From positions 595,501 through 659,500 of the forward strand of contig NC_085887.1 in the NCBI RefSeq assembly GCF_035222375.1: a stretch of 64,000 nt of DNA, read 5' to 3'. Below are positions 56,129 to 64,000 of the stretch, one piece after another (position 1 is the first letter of the stretch; each line of letters opens with the position of its first letter). The notes below the pieces were generated by a model that saw only the letters and a list, made by a program, of their open reading frames with translations, had not been told where the DNA came from and did no database searches. Source of the stretch: Podospora pseudocomata (Eukaryota; Ascomycota; Sordariomycetes; Sordariales; Podosporaceae). The position numbers and the translations under genes are program-made.

Positions 56129-57598
56129 AGGGTGATGGGTTCATCCTCTGGTTCTGGTTCTGACTCTGTATAGTCGTCGTCGGTGGAGACTCCGGTTTCT
56201 GCGGTTCTCTCACATCTTCTTACCCACTCGGCTCCATCCAACGGACAATCGCTTCTTGCTAATGAGTTTTCGTTTTTGATCGTTGGTCGTGGAAGTTCTC
56301 TCAAAACTGGGCTTTTGAGCGGGGTTAGGGCGTGATCCATCATGTCGGCGAGTTGTTCTTGAGTCGTTCCTGTGGGCATGTGCGACATGAGGTTTCCCAT
56401 CGCGGCGTCCATCATCGGCCGGTGGAGGGGGTCGTCGTCTTCGCGATGTATCATCCTGACGACGCGGTCGGTGTCCGCGAACTGAACTGATTTGGCTTCA
56501 GGTACCGGTTTGAATTTCTTCGGTGAACGACATTCTCGTGCAAAGTGTCCCATCTTGTCACAATTGAAGCATTTGACCTTGGACTTATCCTTGGGTTTGT
56601 CGCCGTACTTTCGTTGTTGGCCTCTACCGTGCTGTGCTGCTCCGATGTCCATGGGTCCTGAGTGTGTTCCCCATGAAGTGCTCTTGTGTTCGTACTTCTT
56701 TTTGATGTTGGCATTGGGAACCTGAGGGTTGCGATAGACTCCTTTGTCTTCCATGGATCGCTCATAGAGTCGGTTGTCGATGACAATGGCTTTGTTGATG
56801 TATTCGTCGAGGGTAAGTGCGTGTCGGTCTTCCTTGATGAGTTCGTCCTTGACCTTGGGCTTCAAGCCTCTGTAAAATTTGTTCTTCAGAGCGGCATCGG
56901 CCCAGTTGACCCTGAATGCGTCTCGGCGAAAGAGTGTCGCGTAAGTCGAGGCTGAGGCAGTCTGCACAAGTCGTTCGAGACGATCCTCGGCTGCCTTTTC
57001 CTCATCGGGTTCGCCGTACATCTTCTTGATTTCTTCCTCGAACTTGACCAATCCCATACCGAAGAGTTTCTGTGTGAGGGTTCGCGTTCATCCTCCGCGT
57101 ACTCGAAGTAGTTCCTGAGGATCCCATCAAACCACTGCTTGGGGTCTCCTCCAAGGAAACTGGCGGCATATAGGAGTTGTGACTCGGGGTCGGTGATGCC
57201 GTACAGACGTAGGTTGGTCCTGACATGTGACAACCAGGGCGGGAGCTCCTGTTTACTTCCGGTGAAGACGGGAGGCTTGCCGACCTTGGCGGCTATCTTG
57301 GGGGTATTGTCGCGCGTCGTACTTCGGACGGTGGTTTGCAGGCGCTTGAGCTCATCCTTGAGATCCTGGAGATCATTTTGCTCTTGATGGCCGTCTCCAT
57401 GCTGAGAAGTTTCTTGGCGAGGGCGTCGAGTTTGTTTGCGACATCATTGAAGTCATAATCTTCTTCGTCGGAAGCGGCGTTGTCATTGCCAGCGGGAGGG
57501 GTTGTCTTTTCGACGGCGGGGGCATCTCCAAGAGAGACGTCATCGTCTCCAGTGAGACGGTCATGTCCAACGGAGGGATTGGGGGCAGCGGAAGCCAT
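55504..57598 (-). pseudogene. gypsy-1 Gag
   Basis: Start MASAAPNPSVGHDRLTGDDD at 57598. An A run one base short (about 57376) and a C run one base short (about 57078) break the frame relative to gypsy-2. From 57057 the frame is open to 55504. It includes the retrotransposon gag core (VKFEEEIKKMYGEPDEEKAA, FRRDAFRVNWADAALKNKFY), zinc knuckle CFNCDKMGHFAREC at about 56540-56580, and an acidic region (DDDYTESEPEPEDEP). The last ~600 bp overlap the start of pol in the -1 frame. The part after about 56000 looks out of frame (Thr/Ser-rich), so the switch to pol probably occurs there. Confidence 0.9.
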
Positions 57599-57656
57599 GG
57601 CGATTGGTGTTCGTTATGTCTGAGCACAACGTTCGATCTTGGTCATGCAAGCAACG

Positions 57657-58100
57657 TGTTACAACCTGCACCAGAAATGGATACAGACTGCAAGGCAGTA
57701 CGCCAGAGGTGAATATGACAGGATAATCGAAGGTTGTGGCAAGCGTCTCAGACACGGGTTCACTGTCAACAACAGGTTGTTCTAACAAAGAGCTACTGAA
57801 AGTAGATTGTAGACAAATGAACTTGAATTGCTTGCATGAGGAATCAGATTCCTCGACACGGGGAGCGCCCGGCGCTCCCCCCTATTTATGTGAATCTATC
57901 TACATATGTTTCTGAGGTATCCTTGTACCTTGCTCAGTGTGCTTGTATTGCTTGCTTTTGGTCGCGGCCAACAGACCATGGCCACCGCTAACAGACCATG
58001 GCCACCGCTAACAGACCATGGCCACCGCTAACAGACCTTTCTTTCTGACAGGTACCACCCAGTGGTTCCTGTACAGTGGTATTACGCCCGGGGTGTAACA
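57657..58100 (-). repeat. gypsy-1 5' LTR (rightmost on plus strand)
   Basis: Same 444 bp as 50769-51212. In the direction of transcription the order is TGTTACACCCCGGGCG, the 20-bp U3 repeats, ACACTGAGCAAGGTACAA, ATAAATAGG, hairpin and R/U5. The sequence following it (CGTTGCTTGCATGACCAAG) does not begin with TGG, so the primer is not an ordinary tRNA 3' end. Confidence 0.96.
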
Positions 58101-58159
58101 GCGAGCCGACCACTTTCCACCACCTTATCACAACTATCCTAAATTACACAACCACAATA

Positions 58160-60062
58160 CTAGGAAACCACAATAACTGAATTAGAAACTGTTTGCTGCG
58201 TTGCCCTATAGGTCTGTAATACAGTACCTACAGGGGAGCTACAGCGAACTATGCGCTTGTAGCAGTGCGTAGCGGAAGCTGGAGAAAAAGGGGATACGAC
58301 AGCAGTGCTGAAGGAAGCAAGACCACTGTTATCACAGTGGGCAAGACGCCACAGTACAGAGGCTTTGAGTGCTTGTACGTAGTCTAATACAGAGGCTTTT
58401 AGTGCATGTATGTCATTGGCTTATATTCTTGCTTATGCTTATTCTATATACAGGATTGAGAGGAGAGGAGAGGTCTACTTATATAAGTGTGCTGGCCTTC
58501 CAGCAGGCTCTGTGGGGCACTGGGCCCCCATAGAGTAGCAAGGTATTCTGTGGGACAACTAAGCTATGGATGGTATAGCTAATGTTCTATGGACTTCGAT
58601 ATCCTTCGACAGCTGACAAACCTTCCTTTGATGTCTCCCGGGTAGGTTTGTAGGGAAGAAGTTAGACCTTCCCAGTACCTCAACACCTGAGTCTTACCTG
58701 GCACCTATTATGTGCCACACATTAACAGAAACAGATGAATCAGATGATTCTGCAGCCTCCTGGCAGGTGCGTGCATTATGGCCTGGCTTACCGCACACGC
58801 CACAGCACCGAATCTTCGGACGAGACCCCCTTGCACCACCACTACTTTGTCGATCTTCCTGGATTACCTGCTCACCTACAGCTTTCTGATCCAGTAGATC
58901 CTGTGCTTCTTGTACAGTAAGTGACCCTTTAAGCCGTACACGTGTTTTTTTGGCTCTCCGTCTCTTACTAAGCTCCTCATTGGCCTTGCGTAGCGAAGAG
59001 ACCTCTGCACGGAGAAGAGCCACCTCGTGCATTATACCCATTGCTCCCTTAGTAAATTGGTCTACAGCGGCTAGTATTGAGGTTGGAGAGCTGCCTTGAT
59101 GGTTGGAAATTCGAGTTTTAATAAGCGCTGACTGTGAGGTAGCCTCCCGAGGGTTGTGTGGCGTTTGAGAGACCCAAGGTAGTGCCGTGGTTGGGCTCGA
59201 GGCTGGGGGTGTTGGAGTCCGAATGCGCACATCTAGCTTAGATATCACCCTCTCTGGGTCGTACAGCACAAGGCCGGCTCCGGCAAAACCACCCTGGATA
59301 TTCTTTTCTGTGATCGAAGCAAAAAACGCTTCTCTAAATGCACAAAGAAACTCCAACTTGCTGATGTGTGTGATGTTCATCCGCATCAACTGCTCAATTT
59401 GGCGGCTGTATGCCTTCTTCAATGGCGCAAAACAGCCAATATCCAATGGCTGACGTATATGGGAGGAGTGCGGAGGCATACATAGTGTAATAATGTTGTG
59501 CTCCCGGCAGTAGGTTTCGAATTCTTCGGAGTGGTGGCTCTCGTGGCCGTCAAGGATTAACAGCCGATATTTGCCCTTCGTACGAGATGCCGTGTAGAAA
59601 TCGAAGTGACGAATCCAATCCATGCCTTTCTCATTGGTAGTCCAGCCATTATCGGTTGTTGCAATACGCCAGGTGGCCGGAAGGCTGCACTCTTGATACT
59701 AATTGGCAAGATGATATTGCCCGGCCAAGATAATGAATGGTGGGATAGCCCAACCCAGAGCATTTACGCCCTGAATAACCGTAGCCCACTCACGATTGCC
59801 AGGCTGGGCCTGTTTGGCCTTGCCACGGCCATCAGAAGTTGTAACTACCATGCCCGCGAAGATAATACCCATCATAAACCCAGTCTCGTCGAAGTTATAG
59901 ACATCGTCATCTACGATACCGTATTTGGCTTTAGTGTTCCGTACGAGGGTAAACCACTCGCTAATAACCTTTGGATCCTCGCATTTGGCCCTCTGGTAGT
60001 CATATTTACGCGTAAAACGCGCCCGAAGTTCTGGCTGGCGCTTGACGAAGTTATGAGCCCAT
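58160..60062 (-). pseudogene. Group B transposase of B5, 5'-truncated
   Basis: From about 60062 (AHNFVKRQPELRARF) through NFDETGFMMGIIF, LDGHESHHSEEFE and QPLDIGCFAPLKK to the coiled coil (LLRAEVSSLRKANEELSKRR) and zinc knuckle CCGVCGKPGHNARTC. The stop would be at 58160. One premature TAG replaces Trp at about 59699-59701 (G-to-A). A copia solo LTR interrupts the last ~10 codons. The N-terminal helix-turn-helix part is cut off by gypsy-2. All three catalytic Asp residues are present. Confidence 0.9.
58190..58727 (-). mobile_element. Copia solo LTR
   Basis: 538 bp, reverse orientation, nearly identical to the LTRs of the copia element at 38827, flanked by GAAAC (58185-58189, 58728-58732). 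Formed by recombination between the two LTRs of a former full insertion. Confidence 0.96.
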
Positions 60063-60508
60063 TGTTACGTCCCAAGCGTAATACCCCTATACAGGAACCA
60101 CTGGGTGGTACCCGAGGTGCTGGGCACCTCAGCCAATCATTGGGCCAGGGATGGAAAGACCCACAAGCCCCCGTGCAACCAATCAGGAGTTGCTCAGTCT
60201 GATCAGTGGCCAAGACCACTGAGCACACTGAGCAAGGTACAAAGATACTTCAGAAATATATGTAGACAGCTTGACATAAATAGGGGGGAGCGCCGGGCGC
60301 TCCCCGTATCGAGGAATCTGATTCCTCATGCAAGCAATTCAAGTTCATTTGTCTACAATCTACTTTCAGTAGCTCTTTGTTAGAACAACCTGTTGTTGAC
60401 AGTGAACCCGTGTCTGAGACGCTTGTCACAACCTTCGATCATCCTGTCATATTCACCTTCGGCGTACTGCCTTGCAGTCTGTATCCATTCCTGGTGCAGG
60501 TTGTAACA
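60063..60508 (+). repeat. gypsy-2 5' LTR (U3 variant 2)
   Basis: 446 bp, TGTTACGTCCC to GTTGTAACA. U3 middle has CCAATCATTGG, CCAATCAGG and CTGATCAGTGG/ACTGAGCAC motifs, similar to the solo LTR at 20435 and unlike gypsy-1. R/U5 including the hairpin at 60286-60306 is as in gypsy-1. Confidence 0.95.
60285..60307 (+). promoter_or_regulatory. GC-rich hairpin just downstream of the LTR TATA-like box
   Basis: GGGGGAGCGCCGGGCGCTCC with flanking G/C gives an almost perfect palindrome about 5 bp after CATAAATA. Also at 20683-20700 and in both gypsy-1 LTRs, so it is maintained. Probably in the leader RNA; role unknown. Confidence 0.7.
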
Positions 60509-60566
60509 CGTTGCTTGCATGACCAAGATCGAACGTTGTGCTCAGACATAACGAACACCAATCGCC

Positions 60567-61841
60567 ATGGCTTCCGCTGCCCCCAATCCCTCCGTTGGAC
60601 ATGACCGTCTCACTGGAGACGATGACGTCTCTCTTGGAGATGCCCCCGCCGTCGAAAAGACAACCCCTCCCGCTGAGAATGACAACGCCGCTTCCGACGA
60701 AGAAGATTATGACTTCAATGATGTCGCAAACAAACTCGACGCCCTCGCCAAGAAACTTCTCAGCATGGAGACGGCCATCAAGAGCAAAAATGATCTCCAG
60801 GATCTCAAGGATGAGGTCAAGCGCCTGCAAACCACCGTCCGAAGTACGACGCGCGACAATACCCCCAAGATAGCCGCCAAGGTCGGCAAGCCTCCCGTCT
60901 TCACCGGAAGTAAACAGGAGCTCCCGCCCTGGTTGTCACATGTCAGGACCAACCTACGTCTGTACGGCATCACCGACCCCGAGTCACAACTCCTATATGC
61001 CGCCAGTTTCCTTGGAGGAGACCCCAAGCAGTGGTTTGATGGAATCCTCAGGAACTACTTCGAGTACGCGGAGGATGAACGCGAACCCCTCACGCAGAAA
61101 CTCTTCGGTATGGGATTGGTCAAGTTCGAGGAAGAAATCAAGAAGATGTACGGCGAACCCGATGAGGAAAAGGCAGCCGAGGATCGTCTCGAACGACTTG
61201 TGCAGACTGCCTCAGCCTCGACGTACGCGACACTCTTTCGCCGAGACGCATTCAGGGTCAACTGGGCCGATGCCGCTCTGAAGAACAAATTTTACAGAGG
61301 CTTGAAGCCCAAGGTCAAGGACGAACTCATTAAGGAAGACCGACACGCACTTACCCTCGACGAATACATCAACAAAGCCATTGTCATCGACAACCGACTC
61401 TATGAGCGATCCATGGAAGACAAAGGAGTCTATCGCAACCCTCAGGTTCCCAAGGCCAACATCAAAAAGAAGTACGAACACAAGAGCACTTCATGGGGAA
61501 CACACTCAGGACCCATGGACATCGGAGCAGCACAGCACGGTAGAGGCCAACAACGAAAGTACGGCGACAAACCCAAGGATAAGTCCAAGGTCAAATGCTT
61601 CAATTGTGACAAGATGGGACACTTTGCACGAGAATGTCGTTCACCGAAGAAATTCAAACCGGTACCTGAAGCCAAATCAGTTCAGTTCGCGGACACCGAC
61701 CGCGTCGTCAGGATGATACATCGCGAAGACGACGACCCCCTCCACCGGCCGATGATGGACGCCGCGATGGGAAACCTCATGTCGCACATGCCCACAGGAA
61801 CGACTCAAGAACAACTCGCCGACATGATGGATCACGCCTAA
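60567..61841 (+). CDS. gypsy-2 Gag (capsid/nucleocapsid)
   Basis: 424 residues from MASAAPNPSVGHDRLTGDDD, expected to form the cytoplasmic virus-like particle. The order is an acidic N-terminus with a coiled coil (NKLDALAKKLLSMETAIKSK, ~52-71), a retrotransposon gag core (LPPWLSHVRTNLRLYGI; FLGGDPKQWFDGIL; ~120-260), a basic region (KANIKKKYEHK), and CCHC zinc knuckle CFNCDKMGHFAREC (~347-360). It ends at a TAA created by CC in place of the CCC of gypsy-1 at about 61836, so the natural frame probably continues into an acidic tail (61924 on) as in gypsy-1. Confidence 0.92.
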   Translation: MASAAPNPSVGHDRLTGDDDVSLGDAPAVEKTTPPAENDNAASDEEDYDFNDVANKLDALAKKLLSMETAIKSKNDLQDLKDEVKRLQTTVRSTTRDNTPKIAAKVGKPPVFTGSKQELPPWLSHVRTNLRLYGITDPESQLLYAASFLGGDPKQWFDGILRNYFEYAEDEREPLTQKLFGMGLVKFEEEIKKMYGEPDEEKAAEDRLERLVQTASASTYATLFRRDAFRVNWADAALKNKFYRGLKPKVKDELIKEDRHALTLDEYINKAIVIDNRLYERSMEDKGVYRNPQVPKANIKKKYEHKSTSWGTHSGPMDIGAAQHGRGQQRKYGDKPKDKSKVKCFNCDKMGHFARECRSPKKFKPVPEAKSVQFADTDRVVRMIHREDDDPLHRPMMDAAMGNLMSHMPTGTTQEQLADMMDHA

Positions 61842-62036
61842 CCCCGCTCAAAAGCCCAGTTTTGAGAGAACTTCCACGACCAACGATCAAAACGAAAACT
61901 CATTAGCAAGAAGCGATTGTCCGTTGGATGGAGCCGAGTGGGTAAGAAGATGTGAGAGAACCGCAGAAACCGGAGTCTCCACCGACGACGACTATACAGA
62001 GTCAGAACCAGAACCAGAGGATGAACCCATCACCCT

Positions 62037-64000
62037 TTGGGACATGAGCAACAATGCAGACTGGTGGGTGACAGCCAAGGACTGGAACGAGCGTTTCGAG
62101 AGACCAGGACGACCAGTGGTCTACGGGGAAGACACCCCACCGAGCACACCAAGGCAGAACCTCACCCAGACGACGTACCTCTTGCTATACCCTGCCACGA
62201 ACTACACGACTCAGTTGCATGGTTTGACTGCATTTACGACTACTGCAGAGTCCATTATCGATTCAAGGTTTACCACGAGGTATTCCCTTCCAGACGAGAT
62301 AACGACCCCATCTTGCAAGTACACAAGGCAGGATCGGAGGAGGATTGGAATTATACCACAACAACGGAAGGAAAATACACACTTGTTGTGGAAAACATGG
62401 TCCCCACAGGATGTTGGGACAAGGATGCTTTGGATCTCGAGGACTGTGAACACGTTTGGTGCGCCCGTCACCGCCGCGCAAAGGCAAGAGACTGGCACCG
62501 ACAGAAGAGCCAAGCAAGGGTCAGGAAGAAGGCCAACAAGAAAGTCACTCGGTCAAAGGGGTACCCAGGAAGAGACCTCCCATATGATGCCTATGGAGAA
62601 TACGGAACATTGGAAGAACTCGCCAACGAGTATTTGGGACCCGATTTCCGCAGACGACTAGAACAACAGTACCTCGAGCGACACGAGATGTTCTATTACA
62701 CCACTAGAGAATCAGGACTGGAGTCAGACGCCGTGAATTTGGCAAGCGACTACCACTTACGACAGAAAGCGTGGGAAAGACAATGTTCGGGACCATCCGA
62801 TTTTACCAGAGTCCCACGTACGGGAACGGCCAACGGGCCTCCCCAGGCCCCAGTGGAACAAACTAATTCCACGACGACGGATCACAACTCGCATCAGGAG
62901 GCCGCGAGCCGGATCCAAGAAAAGACCTCCATGGTGGCACTACGAGACAGTTGCCGGAGCCACAGTGTTAGGAAACCAAAGTGCCCTGACAGTAGTAGTT
63001 CGATGGACAAACTCCAAAGGAAAGGAGTATCGAGCAGTTGCAGTGATCGACTCAGGGAGTTCGATCAACATCGTCAACCCCTCGTTCGTGAACAAGACGA
63101 GGATGCCGTGGGTCATGAAGAAAACACCATACAGAATGAGGACCTACGAAGGGCAAACGGCCAGTTATGATGGAGGAATCAGTTCACGGGAAACGACACT
63201 CTTGATCACGGTGGACGACGACCCGCAGGAAGTGGACTTCGATATCCTGCCAACCGGACCCAAGTGTGACATGATCTTGGGACATCCGTGGTTGAAGAAG
63301 TACAACCCGGATATAGACTGGGAGAATGGCCATCTCAACTCCAGGCTTGACACCAGACGGGTGAACAGAGCTGAACTGGATAGAGCTCCCAGGTGCCCAG
63401 AGGGACAAGAGAGCCCCTGCGAGCATACGAGACATACGAGCCACGACGAGCCGATGTCAACTGACAGAGGAAGTACCAAGGAAGGACCCTCGCACACCAG
63501 AGAACCAGAAGGTTGGGTGATGTATGTCAGACCAGAGAAGCTAGAGGAAGACCCGAGTGACGACTCGAGGCACAAGCCTCCCAAGGAAAAGGAGGACCTC
63601 AGCAACATTCCGAAAGAATACCACAGTTTTACAGTCTTCAGACACAAGATGAAGGACGAGCTCCCCAAGAGAACCTCTTTCGACCACGAGATCCGATTGA
63701 AGGAAGGAGCAAAGTTACGATACCACAAAGCATATCACCTAGGTCCACGACAGGACAAAGCCTTACAAGAGTACATCAAGGAGAACCTACCAAAGGGGTT
63801 TATCAGAGAATCACAAAGCGAAGCAGCTTACCCCATTTTATTCGTGCCTAAGAAAGGAACGACAGATTTAAGGCTTGTGGTCGATTATCGACAACTCAAC
63901 GAGGAAACGATCAAGAATAGGTATCCGCTGCCGCTTATCAGGGAGATGAAGGACCGACTGGCAGGCGCCCAATGGTTCAGTCGACTGGATCTTCCGATGG
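62037..64000 (+). pseudogene. gypsy-2 Pol, N-terminal part (protease and start of RT)
   Basis: Opens in the -1 frame relative to the acidic Gag tail, as in gypsy-1. It runs to 63170, where the frame is lost because GGG replaces GG at about 62836. The downstream sequence still encodes the protease ([12 protein letters not shown] near 63041-63080; DMILGHPWL near 63268) and RT start ([20 protein letters not shown], 63842-63900; then [11 protein letters not shown] at the window edge). Unlike gypsy-1, the GGG at 63941 is intact. Continues outside the window. Confidence 0.9.

Larger units (their letters stand above)
50769..58100 (-). mobile_element. Ty3/gypsy chromovirus, complete (gypsy-1)
   Basis: 7332 bp with 444-bp LTRs (50769-51212, 57657-58100) that I read as identical. 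GCGAG is duplicated at both sides (50764-50768, 58101-58105), inside the B5 terminal repeat. Minus-strand gag, protease, RT, RNase H, integrase, chromodomain order. Identical LTRs mean very recent insertion. Confidence 0.97.
50734..60062 (-). mobile_element. Group B transposon split by three LTR insertions (copy B5), right end missing
   Basis: The left end ACGTGCGTGATAAGCGAGCT with GCGAG(C/T)(C/T)GACC-type motifs follows TA at 50732-50733. Its sequence is found in pieces: 50734-50768, 58101-58189 and 58728-60062. Between them lie gypsy-1, a copia solo LTR, and (after 60062) gypsy-2. The N-terminal part and right terminus would lie beyond the window on the far side of gypsy-2. Confidence 0.88.
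60063..64000 (+). mobile_element. Ty3/gypsy chromovirus, 5' part (gypsy-2)
   Basis: 5' LTR 60063-60508, then gag and pol up to RT, running off the window. Internal sequence is almost identical to gypsy-1 in opposite orientation, but the LTR has a different U3 middle. Inserted into B5; the target duplication cannot be checked because the 3' end is outside. Confidence 0.95.

Overview
The window is from a filamentous ascomycete (Pezizomycotina). It has short 52-86 bp introns with GT..AG borders and CTAAC-like branch sites, conserved fungal housekeeping genes, and AT-rich blocks containing C-to-T/G-to-A degraded transposon relics of the kind left by repeat-induced point mutation (RIP). I cannot name the species.

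Layout. Positions 1-6.9 kb are a normal gene island on the minus strand: adenosylhomocysteinase (3' end outside the window), eIF3 subunit h, a UPF0643-like protein, and a mitochondrial carrier resembling the S-adenosylmethionine carrier. From 7.4 to 46.8 kb there is a transposon landscape. It holds at least nine Fot1/pogo-type (Tc1/mariner superfamily) DNA transposons in three related groups (called A, B and C here), solo LTRs of two families, one 5.9-kb Ty1/copia element nested inside a group A transposon, and AT-rich RIP-type DNA. A second short gene island (47.0-49.4 kb) has one intact hypothetical gene and a broken O-methyltransferase pseudogene. From 50.7 kb to the end, one group B transposon has been split by a complete Ty3/gypsy chromovirus (minus), a copia solo LTR, and a second, oppositely oriented gypsy element that runs off the window.

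Main observations. (1) The pogo transposons look modular. The terminal inverted repeat (two tandem ~16-bp motifs) and the N-terminal DNA-binding region differ sharply between subgroups whose catalytic cores are almost identical, and three elements carry ends of two different classes. One of these (31884-33745) is a recombinant with the only uninterrupted transposase frame here. (2) The LTR families show the same logic: constant TATA/R/U5 blocks but interchangeable U3 modules made of short repeated or palindromic motifs. (3) The gypsy element carries a degenerate antisense gene overlapping the 3' end of pol. (4) Nearly every frameshift in the otherwise fresh elements is a one-base change in a homopolymer, so some 'pseudogenes' may be assembly artefacts. 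(5) Old RIP-destroyed relics sit next to nearly identical un-RIPped copies, suggesting a recent burst of transposition after RIP weakened.
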